Part shown: piece by piece, positions 17,768 through 26,253 of the stretch
Layout of the letters: every line of letters begins with the position of its first letter
Position numbering within the stretch: the first letter of the stretch is position 1
Assembly (NCBI GenBank): GCA_964360445.1
Contig: CAYHWE010000002.1
Coordinates: forward strand, 1 to 56,391
Direction of reading: 5' to 3'
DNA: 56,391 nt
Source of the DNA: CAYHWE01 sp964360445
GTDB taxonomy: Bacteria; Patescibacteriota; Patescibacteriia; Patescibacteriales; JAKAJF01
Notes under the pieces: generated by a model
What the model was told of the DNA's origin: nothing
The model's database searches: none
The model's input: only the letters and a program-made list of their open reading frames with translations
Translations under genes and position numbers: made by a program

Positions 17768-18918
17768 CCCTAGTCCGCGGGGACAGCTTGAATGAATGGG
17801 AAGGGAAAATCTGGGGTGAATTGGGCGATGATTTCCAGGTCACTGCTTTTTGCAGTAAGAAAAATTTATACAATTCCAAGAATCTGAAATATCCGGTTAA
17901 AAATCTTTTTTCCAGTTCAGATAATTTTTTTGTCCATAATTTTGATAAATATTTGAACGGCCGTTTCCAGAATATGTTCGGATTGGAAAAAGAGCTGGAT
18001 GGTTTTGATATCGCGCATACGGCAGAAATCTCTTATTTTTTCACGACTCAGGCAGTGCGCGCAAAAAAGAAAAATAAAAACTTGAAAGTGGTGGCAACCG
18101 TTTGGGATAATAGCTTCGGCCGGTTCGAATATAATTATTGGCCCGGATTCAAGACCCCGCCTTTATTTTGGCGGAAGAAAATCAATAGCATCATAAAGGA
18201 AAATGTCGGAGGTGTTGATTTGTTTCTACCGGTCACAGAATTTTCCCGAGGGATGCTTTTGGATTATGGCGTGCCGGAAAACAAAATCCAGATTTTGACT
18301 CCCGCAGTCTTGAATAATGACGCTGATGCCAAAGATTTTTTAGAAGAGAAAGGTTTGGCTGGTAAAGAGATCTATATGATGGTCAATAGGATGGTAAAAG
18401 AAAAGGGGATTTATGATGTGTTGTATGGTTGGAGCATGTATTTGAAATCGGTTGGCAATAAAAATAAAATATTGCTGATGATCGGTAATGGTCCGGAAAG
18501 AGAAAATATGATGCGCTTGGCTGGAGATTTGGACGTAAAAGATAATATTTTATTCATCCAGCAGTTGCCGAATGAAAAAGTCAGGGGATTATATAAATAC
18601 GCCAAAACTTTGATTTTGGGCAGTTTGTCGAATCCGATGTGGCAGGAGCAATTCGGTTATGTCCTGGCGGAGGCGATGACGAATGGCTGTCCGGTCGTGA
18701 GCACTTATTCAGGAGCGATTCCTGAAGTTATCGGCGATGCTGGCGTATTATTTGCGCCAGGCAATCCAGTCGAATTGAAAAATGTTTTAGAGAAAATTGA
18801 TGATCAGGAATCTTATAGTCGATTGAAAGCGAATTGCCAAAAAATGAAAGAAAGATTTGCGGCGGAAAAATTCAAGAATAATCTGGTTGATATTTATAAA
18901 AAATTAAAAAATGATTGA
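17740..18918 (+). CDS. Family 4 glycosyltransferase
   Basis: The 392-residue protein has the GT-B C-terminal signature: 'MVNRMVKEKGIYD', 'LMIGNGPERENMM', and a donor-site segment with 'EQFGYVLAEAMTNGCPVV'. The start used is the ATG at 17740, not the TTG at 17731, because it keeps the overlap with the upstream gene short (28 bases). Acceptor and donor are unknown. It overlaps the following methyltransferase gene by eight bases. Confidence 0.85.
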   Translation: MENGKKIKVALVRGDSLNEWEGKIWGELGDDFQVTAFCSKKNLYNSKNLKYPVKNLFSSSDNFFVHNFDKYLNGRFQNMFGLEKELDGFDIAHTAEISYFFTTQAVRAKKKNKNLKVVATVWDNSFGRFEYNYWPGFKTPPLFWRKKINSIIKENVGGVDLFLPVTEFSRGMLLDYGVPENKIQILTPAVLNNDADAKDFLEEKGLAGKEIYMMVNRMVKEKGIYDVLYGWSMYLKSVGNKNKILLMIGNGPERENMMRLAGDLDVKDNILFIQQLPNEKVRGLYKYAKTLILGSLSNPMWQEQFGYVLAEAMTNGCPVVSTYSGAIPEVIGDAGVLFAPGNPVELKNVLEKIDDQESYSRLKANCQKMKERFAAEKFKNNLVDIYKKLKND

Positions 18919-19870
18919 TTTGATTTGCCCAAAATGCAAGATAAGTTTAAAAAAAGAAAATGATTCTTTTGTTTGTGGCAGTTGTCAATTTATCCTAAAG
19001 AATAATAATGGTGTCTTGGTCGATAATGGCAATGAAGCGGGAAAAGATTTTTATGATAAGATTTATTCCGATGATAAGGGCGCGCATTGGCTTAAGGGGT
19101 TGGAGCGGAATTTTTTCAAAAGCATTTTGGAATTAATCAGCTTGAGTTATCGACGAGAAAGGTTTTTCAAGAGGAATATGCAGAGTGGCAAGGATAATAT
19201 GGTTTTAGATATCGCTTGCGGCGCCGGAAGGGATTATTTCCGTAAATTCGGTTATGTTGTCGGCGTTGATTTATCTTTGAAACCATTAGATATCGCCAAA
19301 AGAAAATATGACCTGATCATTCAGGGCGGGGCGGAGAATCTGCCTTTTGCTGATAATACCTTTGATTATGTGGTCAGTTCTGATTTTTTCGGGCATATAA
19401 AAAATGAAGATAAGGATGCGATCATAAAAGAAGTCTTGAGGGTTTTGAAGCCGGGCGGGAAAACATTGCATGTGATTGAAACGGATAGTGAAAATTTTTG
19501 GTTCAAGATTGCGCATAAGAATCCGGATTTGTTCCAGAAGTATTTCATTGAAAAAATCGGCGGCCATATCGGTTTGGAGATGCCGGATAAGGTTGTAAAA
19601 AGGTGGATGAATAATGGATTTGAAATTTTGAAGGTGAAGAAAATCTGGGGAGTGGTTTGGCCGATCCAGGATTATCAGATGTTTGATAATGAATATGAAA
19701 ACTTATTACGATCAGCAAAAACTTTTGTTATTATTTCTAAAATTTTAAGCAAGGTAAAGTTAGTCCAGGTCGGAGTGAATATTTTATTAAATCCGCTTAA
19801 CTCTATTATTGAGAGTTTGACGCCTATTAACAAGGGACAGGGATTGATGCTTATATGTCAGAAAAAGTAA
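18911..19870 (+). CDS. SAM-dependent methyltransferase with Trm112-like zinc ribbon
   Basis: The 319-residue protein starts with a Trm112-type zinc ribbon ('CPKCKISL' and 'CGSCQF', residues 5-25), then a class I methyltransferase with 'VLDIACGAGRDYF' and 'SSDFFGHI', and a hydrophobic C-terminus. This ribbon-plus-methyltransferase pairing is common for glycan and lipid modifying enzymes of bacterial surface loci. It overlaps the next methyltransferase by 16 bases. Confidence 0.82.
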   Translation: MIDLICPKCKISLKKENDSFVCGSCQFILKNNNGVLVDNGNEAGKDFYDKIYSDDKGAHWLKGLERNFFKSILELISLSYRRERFFKRNMQSGKDNMVLDIACGAGRDYFRKFGYVVGVDLSLKPLDIAKRKYDLIIQGGAENLPFADNTFDYVVSSDFFGHIKNEDKDAIIKEVLRVLKPGGKTLHVIETDSENFWFKIAHKNPDLFQKYFIEKIGGHIGLEMPDKVVKRWMNNGFEILKVKKIWGVVWPIQDYQMFDNEYENLLRSAKTFVIISKILSKVKLVQVGVNILLNPLNSIIESLTPINKGQGLMLICQKK

Positions 19871-20511
19871 AATACAATTTCAGTGATGATCCGAGCGGGG
19901 TGCATATGGTTATTCTGGATGAAATCAGGAATAATAGCACGGTCCTAGATATTGGTTGCGCGAGCGGTTATATGGGCGAATTCTTGATCAAGGAAAAAGG
20001 TTGCAAGGTCTGGGGCATTGAACCGGATACAGATTTTGCGGCTAGGGCGAAAAATAGCGGTTATGATGTTGTTATCAATAAAGGAGTGGATGAGGGATTG
20101 AAAGATATCGAGGCGCAATTTGAATATATTATTATGGCTGATGTTTTAGAGCATTTAGTTGAGCCGGAGAGAGTATTGAAAAATGCGAAAAAATTTTTAA
20201 AGCCAGGAGGAAGGATATTCATTTCCCTGCCGAATATCGCCCACTATTCAATCCGCTTAAAGTTATTATTGGGAAAATGGGAGATGCAGGATTGGGGGAT
20301 TTTGGATAAGACCCATCTGCATTTCTACACCCTTGATTCCGCGAAAAAATTGTTGGAAGATGCGGGATTGAAAGTAGAAAAGTTGAGGCCGCGAGGCGAT
20401 TTGGAGAGATGGTTCAGGGGGTTCGGGTTAGAGAAAATCGGTAAAAAAATCTTGTTCTTTTGGCCTGAAATTTTTGCTGTCCAGTTCGTATTCATAACTA
20501 AAGCCGATTAA
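19855..20511 (+). CDS. Class I SAM-dependent methyltransferase
   Basis: The 218-residue protein has motif I 'VLDIGCASGYMGEFL', the acidic 'VWGIEPD' and the 'MADVLEHLVEPERVL' post-motif, typical of the Methyltransf_23 group. It has the 'SLPNIAHYSIRL' strand that often occurs in sugar methyltransferases. The start is inside the preceding gene, and its stop is one base before the next gene, so the three genes are probably co-translated. Confidence 0.83.
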   Translation: MSEKVKYNFSDDPSGVHMVILDEIRNNSTVLDIGCASGYMGEFLIKEKGCKVWGIEPDTDFAARAKNSGYDVVINKGVDEGLKDIEAQFEYIIMADVLEHLVEPERVLKNAKKFLKPGGRIFISLPNIAHYSIRLKLLLGKWEMQDWGILDKTHLHFYTLDSAKKLLEDAGLKVEKLRPRGDLERWFRGFGLEKIGKKILFFWPEIFAVQFVFITKAD

Positions 20512-20512
20512 T

Positions 20513-21208
20513 ATGATTAAAGTTTCAATCATAGTTCCAACTTATAACGAATCAAAAAATCTACCCTTGTTGGTGCAGGAAATTTTTGATGTTATTGATA
20601 AGAATAAGATAGATCTGGAATTCATTATTGTTGATGATAATTCTCCGGATGGGACCGGACAGGTGGCGGAAGAATTAGGAAAACAATATCCGGTCCGAGC
20701 CATCCATCGCGCTGGAAAGTTGGGTTTGGGCAGCGCAGTCATTGAGGGATTCAAATTATCTGATAGGGAGCTTATGGGTGTTATGGATGGTGATTTAAGT
20801 CATGATCCGGCTATTTTGAATGAATTGATTTTGTCTTTGGAGGATAATGATATTGCGATAGGAAGCCGTTTTGTTGAGGGAAGTACCGTCGAGCAATGGG
20901 CTATGAACAGGAAGCTGATATCAGAAGCCGGAGTTTTTTTTGCACGGCTTTTGACTGGGGCAAGAGATCCTTTAAGCGGTTATTTCTTTATAAGAAAGAG
21001 CGTGATATCTGGCATTGATTTAAGGACAAAAGGATATAAAATACTCTTAGAAATTTTAGTGAAAGGCAGTTTTAACCGAGTAAAGGAACTTCCTTATAAA
21101 TTCAGGATAAGGAAATTCAGTTCGTCTAAACTTAATTATGAAGAGTATATTTTATTTTTTAAACAAATATTGCAATATGGTTGGATTAAATTTAAAAATT
21201 TTTTTTAA
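20513..21208 (+). CDS. Dolichol-phosphate mannosyltransferase-like GT2 (DPM1 type, no membrane tail)
   Basis: The 231-residue protein has 'SIIVPTYNESKNLPLL', 'VDDNSPDGTG', 'VMDGDLSHDP' and 'RDPLSGYFF'. This is the DPM1-type GT2 core, which transfers mannose or a similar sugar to a polyprenyl phosphate. The C-terminal membrane segments seen in bacterial homologues are missing. The next gene, a membrane GT-C enzyme, would use such a lipid-linked sugar. Confidence 0.85.
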   Translation: MIKVSIIVPTYNESKNLPLLVQEIFDVIDKNKIDLEFIIVDDNSPDGTGQVAEELGKQYPVRAIHRAGKLGLGSAVIEGFKLSDRELMGVMDGDLSHDPAILNELILSLEDNDIAIGSRFVEGSTVEQWAMNRKLISEAGVFFARLLTGARDPLSGYFFIRKSVISGIDLRTKGYKILLEILVKGSFNRVKELPYKFRIRKFSSSKLNYEEYILFFKQILQYGWIKFKNFF

Positions 21209-22685
21209 TACAGTAAAAGAAAATAAATTATTTACCTTTCTAATGGGATTTTTTCTTTTAGTTTTGTTTATTTCTGTAAAACAATCAATTTGGCTTGATG
21301 AGAGTTTGAGTATTGATTTTTCTCGTCAGGGCATAAAGGATATTTTTTATATTTCGATGGCTGCCGATTTACATCCTCCGTTATACAATCTTTTCCTTCA
21401 CTATTCAGGGGAGGTATTCGGAAAAGAAATCTGGAGTTATCGTCTTTGGAGCGCAATTTTTTATATTTTAACAGCAGCTGTTTTATTCAATTATTTAAAA
21501 TATAGGGATCGTTTGAAAGATTTCAAGAATAATTCATATCTATTTGTCTCCCTTTTCCTTCTTTCTCCCTTTGCTGTTTACTATGCCAGCGAAGCTCGTT
21601 CTTATATGCTGACTATTTTAATTTCTTTAGTGCAATTCATAGCTTTTGATAAGATTTTTGACGAATCGCAAAATTATAAAAAACAGATATTCGCTTACAC
21701 TTCAATGTCGATAATAGGAATCTATGTTTTTTATCCAATTATATTTTTATTGGCAGCAGAATTTTTTTACGTAATCTTGTATAAGAGAAACTATTTTAAA
21801 AAGTTTATTTTTTCTTGGATTTTAATTTTTGTTTCTTATTTGCCTTGGATATATCTGGTCATTTTAAATAGAATCGGGGAGCAGCCTAGCCATTTTTTGC
21901 CAATCCCATGGTGGCAGATCCCAGCTATTATTTTTATAGGTTTTAGCGGGGGCAGGGTGGCTGTAACAGATGTAAATCATACTCATGATTATTGGCCGAC
22001 TATTTTAATTTCAGGGATTTACGCCCTTAATTTTATTGGATTTTTTTTCTGGCTAAAGGATAAACAAGATAGAGATTACTTTTTAAGGATAATTTTCATA
22101 TTTTTTGGCCCTATTTTAATCAGTCTATTGATATCTTTTTTAAGGTTCCCCGTTTTTGATCCACGTTATTATGCCGAGGTCTTTCCCTTATTTATTTTGA
22201 TTTTAATTTTTTCAAGCATTTATTTATCCAGATATTCCATTAAGATGTGGAAAAATTTTATTTCTTTCTTGATTTTTGTAAATATCTTATTTTTGGGATT
22301 ATATGGATTGAATGCAAACTATCAACGTGAACATTGGAAGTCGGTTGTTGTGGAGTTGGAAAAAGAGCTTCAATCAGGAGATAAGATCGTGTTTATTGGC
22401 CATAAACAGCCACCGCCATCTTATTCATCTTATCAGACGAAGAGTGTTGAGATTGTAAGTACATACCCTGACGATTTAAAAGATGTTCAAGATTATAATG
22501 CCATCGAAAAGACATTGAGGAATAAGTTGGAGGATGCGGAAAGGATTTGGTATTCACAATTTTTAGAATGGCAAAAGGATCCTGAGCATAAAATACGAGG
22601 TATGGTTGAGGACGAGTTTGAATATATTAAGACAATCGGCTTCTTTAAGGTAAAATTTGATTTATATGAGAGGAAGGGCAAATAA
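21177..22685 (+). CDS. GT-C membrane glycosyltransferase of the GT39/ArnT superfamily
   Basis: The 502-residue protein has many hydrophobic segments and the first-loop motif 'IWLDESLS' with a following 'DLHPPLYNLF', which matches the GT39/GT83 superfamily (PMT_2). These enzymes take a sugar from polyprenyl phosphate on the outer face and give it to a protein or glycan. The C-terminal 150 residues are extracytoplasmic. The ATG at 21177 is preferred over the one at 21138, since it reduces the overlap with the upstream gene to 32 bases; neither has a clear Shine-Dalgarno. Confidence 0.82.
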   Translation: MVGLNLKIFFNTVKENKLFTFLMGFFLLVLFISVKQSIWLDESLSIDFSRQGIKDIFYISMAADLHPPLYNLFLHYSGEVFGKEIWSYRLWSAIFYILTAAVLFNYLKYRDRLKDFKNNSYLFVSLFLLSPFAVYYASEARSYMLTILISLVQFIAFDKIFDESQNYKKQIFAYTSMSIIGIYVFYPIIFLLAAEFFYVILYKRNYFKKFIFSWILIFVSYLPWIYLVILNRIGEQPSHFLPIPWWQIPAIIFIGFSGGRVAVTDVNHTHDYWPTILISGIYALNFIGFFFWLKDKQDRDYFLRIIFIFFGPILISLLISFLRFPVFDPRYYAEVFPLFILILIFSSIYLSRYSIKMWKNFISFLIFVNILFLGLYGLNANYQREHWKSVVVELEKELQSGDKIVFIGHKQPPPSYSSYQTKSVEIVSTYPDDLKDVQDYNAIEKTLRNKLEDAERIWYSQFLEWQKDPEHKIRGMVEDEFEYIKTIGFFKVKFDLYERKGK

Positions 22686-22695
22686 TTAAATTTAA

Positions 22696-23568
22696 ATGGA
22701 TCGAGTAATTACAACTCCTGTTTCTGTTATAATCGTAAGTTATAATACGCGTGATTTAACCCGCAAGGCTTTATTGTCTTTGCGCGGATCAGCTATGCAG
22801 CCAGCACAAATCATTGTTGTTGATAATAATTCCGGCGATGATAGTGTGCAGATGATAAAAAATGAATTCAAGGAAGTTGTCTTGATTGAAAATAAGGAAA
22901 ATTTAGGTTTTGCAAAAGCGAATAATTTGGCAATCAAGATGGTGGACCAGCCGTATGTCTGGCTTTTGAATAGCGATGCGGAAGCCGGTAAAAATACTTT
23001 AAGAGAGCTTTATGATTATATGGAGAAAAATCCGAAGATCGGCGCGCTTTCTCCTCAACTTGTTTATCCTGATTGCAAACTGCAACCATTCGGCGGTTTT
23101 TTTCCTAGCTGCTTGAATTTATTTTTGTATTTAATTCCGTTATCTTATTTTTTGCCAGTTAGCATTAAAAGAAAGTTAAAAACATTAGCAATCTATCCGC
23201 AGTCGATTCCGGAAAATGGAATTGAGCTGGATTATGCGACCGGAGCCGCTTTGTTTTTGCGTAAAAAAGCCTTGGATCAAGTTGGATCATTGGGAGAAGA
23301 TTATTTCATGTACTTTGAGGAAACGGATTTATGCTGGCGCTTGAAAAAATCAGGATGGAAGGTGATGGCGATAAATACGGAGCCGGTCATGCATGTTTAT
23401 GGCGGCAGCTTCAAAACAAGGCATGATGCTAAGCGTTTGGGATTATTTTTGGAAAGCTTGGAAAAGTTTGTAAAAAAAAATTATAAAGGATTGAAAAAAA
23501 ACTTCATATTGGCAGAAATAATGATATTGGGAAAAATAAGTGTTATTTTTAAAGGTTTTAAAAAATAA
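22696..23568 (+). CDS. Family 2 glycosyltransferase (rhamnosyltransferase-like)
   Basis: The 290-residue protein has 'SVIIVSYNTRDLTRKAL', 'VDNNSGDDSV', 'ENLGFAKANN', 'LLNSDAE' and 'ATGAALFLRKKAL' with 'YFMYFEETDLCWRL'. This is the signature set of the rhamnosyltransferase-like GT2 branch. A short hydrophobic tail follows. It would extend the cytoplasmic glycan chain. It is 10 bases behind the GT39-like gene. Confidence 0.86.
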   Translation: MDRVITTPVSVIIVSYNTRDLTRKALLSLRGSAMQPAQIIVVDNNSGDDSVQMIKNEFKEVVLIENKENLGFAKANNLAIKMVDQPYVWLLNSDAEAGKNTLRELYDYMEKNPKIGALSPQLVYPDCKLQPFGGFFPSCLNLFLYLIPLSYFLPVSIKRKLKTLAIYPQSIPENGIELDYATGAALFLRKKALDQVGSLGEDYFMYFEETDLCWRLKKSGWKVMAINTEPVMHVYGGSFKTRHDAKRLGLFLESLEKFVKKNYKGLKKNFILAEIMILGKISVIFKGFKK

Positions 23569-23569
23569 T

Positions 23570-24529
23570 ATGGCTTTATTGATCACTACAATTTTAAATG
23601 AGCGAGGCAATATTGAAAAATGGCTCGACGGTATTTTGAACCAGTCTGCATTGCCGGATGAAATTATTATTGTTGATGGCGGTTCAAAGGATGGAACATG
23701 GGAATGGTTGTTGGAGCAAGGCAATAAAAATCCGAAAATTAAAGTTTTTCAGGAATCAGGCAATATTTCCCATGGCAGAAATTTTGCTATTAAACAGGCG
23801 CAAAGCGAGGTTATTGTCGCAACGGATGCTGGTTGTGTTTATGATCAGGATTGGTTCAAGGATATTACTGCTCCGTTTTTAAACGATAAAAGCGTGGTTG
23901 TTGCGACAGCTTTTGGCCCCTGGTTAGAGCGAGATGATAGTTTTTTAATTTACTTGCTCGCCGCTGCAACGACGCCAGCCCCAGTTGAGTTCAAGAAAGA
24001 CTGGCTTCCGTCTAGCCGTTCTGTGGCTTTTTTGAAATCAGATTGGGAGAGAGTTGGTGGTTATCCGGAATGGATTCCGATATGTGAGGATATTGTTTTT
24101 GATTTGAAATTAAAGAAGGCGGGAGTGGGATTCGATCATATCCGCGAGCCCTTGGTATTCTGGCAGCCCAGAAAAACCCTTAAGGCTTATTTCCGCCAGC
24201 TGTTCAAATATACGAAGGGTGACGGGCATGGAAAATTGTGGCCAAGGAGGCAATTCGTAAGATATTTCATCTACTCAGCTTCTTTGTTGCTCCTATATCT
24301 TTCTCTGATTAATGCTTTATTTTTAGGGGCCTTGTTCTTGGGTCTGGTTGTTTATATGAGGAAATTTTGGATCAGGTGGTTTGAGTTTTCCCGAAATCTT
24401 GGTATCGTAAAAATGATGGTCGGTTTCATTTTAGTCCCATTCATCATCGCTTTCGGTGATATAGCCAAAATGGCTGGCTGGCCAGTCGGAGTCTATGAAC
24501 GATGGACTGGAAAAATAAAATTTGAATAA
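23570..24529 (+). CDS. Family 2 glycosyltransferase with C-terminal membrane segments
   Basis: The 319-residue protein has 'ITTILNERGNIEKWL', 'VDGGSKDGTWEW', 'SHGRNFAI' and the 'TDAGCVYDQDW' metal site, followed by two or three hydrophobic stretches from residue 235 on. It is a membrane-bound GT2. The ATG at 23570 starts one base after the previous stop and is preferred over the in-frame GTG at 23540. It is the last gene of the plus-strand locus; a bidirectional terminator follows. Confidence 0.84.
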   Translation: MALLITTILNERGNIEKWLDGILNQSALPDEIIIVDGGSKDGTWEWLLEQGNKNPKIKVFQESGNISHGRNFAIKQAQSEVIVATDAGCVYDQDWFKDITAPFLNDKSVVVATAFGPWLERDDSFLIYLLAAATTPAPVEFKKDWLPSSRSVAFLKSDWERVGGYPEWIPICEDIVFDLKLKKAGVGFDHIREPLVFWQPRKTLKAYFRQLFKYTKGDGHGKLWPRRQFVRYFIYSASLLLLYLSLINALFLGALFLGLVVYMRKFWIRWFEFSRNLGIVKMMVGFILVPFIIAFGDIAKMAGWPVGVYERWTGKIKFE

Positions 24530-24532
24530 TTT

Positions 24533-24563
24533 TAAAAAATCCCTACTGAGTAGGGATTTTTTT
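24533..24563. terminator. Bidirectional terminator between convergent glycan blocks
   Basis: CCCTAC and GTAGGG pair across TGA, flanked by an A run on the left and a T run on the right, so it can stop transcription from both sides. It separates the plus-strand locus from the minus-strand block. Confidence 0.85.
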
Positions 24564-24959
24564 ATCGGCGAAAACCCAGAATTTGTAGAGAAGGAAATTC
24601 CACGAAACCGCTAAGGCGATATTCATGATTCTCGCGACCAGATAATGGACCGATAAATTTTCATTCAATGTCCACATCCAGAGCACGGAAAAAAGATAGT
24701 TTACACCTGCCAGAATATAAAATCTGATCATTTGTTGATGCGTTAAGCCGGCTGCCCCAAAGGACCACTTCTTATTGAGAAAGAAGACGTAATTCAGCAT
24801 GAGCAGCTGGTTGGCTATTACGGCCGTAACGGGGCGCATATCAAAAATTGTTTTTAAGACATACAATGACGCTATGTCAAGCGCAACTCCGCTTATGCCG
24901 ATCAGGAAGTATTTTAGGAATTGTTTAGACAGGAATTGTCTGATGATTTTTTTAAACAT
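24543..24959 (-). CDS. GtrA-like membrane protein
   Basis: The 138-residue protein has four hydrophobic segments and the GtrA family pattern ('YFLIGISGVALDIASLYVL', 'ANQLLMLNYVFFLNKKWSF', 'WNFLLYKFWVF'). GtrA-type proteins work with GtrB-like GT2 enzymes and are thought to help move polyprenyl-phosphate-linked sugars to the outer face. The GtrB-like protein of this window is at 8569. It is the last gene of the minus-strand block and its stop overlaps the terminator. Confidence 0.87.
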   Translation of the reverse strand: MFKKIIRQFLSKQFLKYFLIGISGVALDIASLYVLKTIFDMRPVTAVIANQLLMLNYVFFLNKKWSFGAAGLTHQQMIRFYILAGVNYLFSVLWMWTLNENLSVHYLVARIMNIALAVSWNFLLYKFWVFADKKIPTQ

Positions 24960-24960
24960 T

Positions 24961-26253
24961 TTAAGCTATATTAATTTCCTCTTTTTTTATCAGATAAGAT
25001 GAACATATTGAATTATACACTATTGAAAAAATGATTCCAAGGCCGAAGGTGAGGCCGGCGCCGATTATGCCAAATTTCGGTATCAATACCAGATTCAGCC
25101 CGACATTTATTATGAGCTGGATAAAGCCGGAAATGGCAATCAATTTTGTCTTATTGAATGTTGTTACTATCAAGGACAAAGGTATATTAAATAAATTCAA
25201 TGCCATGCCGTAGCTCAGGACTAGATAAACAGGCATTGAATCTATATACTTGTCGCCAAAAACAAAAGTAATCAGATATTTGGACGGCGGAATTATCAGG
25301 AATAACAGTATCGTTATCGGTATGAGCCATTTCATCAGTTTTTTAGTTAGAGAAATAATCTCTTCTTTTGAGTGCAGGCTATTGTATTTTGGCATCAAGA
25401 CGGAGGTAATTGATTGTGATGCTATTGAATATAAATAAATGAACTGGAAGGCAATCGTATAAATAGCTACTTTTTCAAGACCCAATAGGTTGCTTAACAT
25501 GATCTGGTCAACCCTGCTTGCCAGTATCGCTGACAAGGACCAGATGGTAAGCCAAAAACTGAAATTGGCAATTTGGCTGTGTAATTTTTCTTTTACCTCG
25601 GCTTCTATCTGTATCTTTTCCAAATTACGAGGCAGGACACGATAGTAGAAGGTCAATAAGATCCAAGGGATCGATATGTAAACAAGAAGGAATAAATAGA
25701 TATCATTGAATCCGCTAAAAATAAATATAGCGGTCAGGGCTAGTCTTGATAAGCCCTTCAGGGATTGTATCAAGGAATTCTTGAAGAATTGCTGGGTTGC
25801 CTGCAAGTAAGTGCTAATAAAGCCAAGCAGGACAACGCCGCCGATGCCAAACAAGGAAAAAGCTAGGTAATTAGTTATTTGCGGCTGATCAAAGACGTAT
25901 TTTGCAATCGGATAGGAGAGGACGATTCCGCCAAGGGTTAAAATAATAGAAAGCCATACCCGCCAGCGCCAAATCGTTCTTATTACCTGCTTTAATTTTT
26001 CCGGCTCATTGCTTTGCTTGTAAAAGGGGATGAAGCGGAGCAAGCTGCCGTTCAAGCCTAAATCAGACATTTCAGCAATCGTGCTCAAGGCTAAAATGGA
26101 TAATGAAAATATGGCAAACCATTCTTTTTCAAGGGAGCGACCCAGGATTACGTTGATTAGGAATAATGAAATTCCATTTGCTAGTAATCCAAAATACGTA
26201 AAACCAAATTCATGCAATGATTTTTTTTTAAAAAAACCTTTAACTGATATCAT
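24961..26253 (-). CDS. Wzx-type polysaccharide flippase (MOP superfamily)
   Basis: The 430-residue protein has about 12 hydrophobic segments and the N-terminal 'LLANGISLFLINVILGRSL' typical of Wzx/RfbX and oligosaccharide flippases. It would turn the lipid-linked glycan from the inner to the outer face. It overlaps the preceding membrane transferase by 14 bases and precedes GtrA by one base. Confidence 0.86.
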   Translation of the reverse strand: MISVKGFFKKKSLHEFGFTYFGLLANGISLFLINVILGRSLEKEWFAIFSLSILALSTIAEMSDLGLNGSLLRFIPFYKQSNEPEKLKQVIRTIWRWRVWLSIILTLGGIVLSYPIAKYVFDQPQITNYLAFSLFGIGGVVLLGFISTYLQATQQFFKNSLIQSLKGLSRLALTAIFIFSGFNDIYLFLLVYISIPWILLTFYYRVLPRNLEKIQIEAEVKEKLHSQIANFSFWLTIWSLSAILASRVDQIMLSNLLGLEKVAIYTIAFQFIYLYSIASQSITSVLMPKYNSLHSKEEIISLTKKLMKWLIPITILLFLIIPPSKYLITFVFGDKYIDSMPVYLVLSYGMALNLFNIPLSLIVTTFNKTKLIAISGFIQLIINVGLNLVLIPKFGIIGAGLTFGLGIIFSIVYNSICSSYLIKKEEINIA

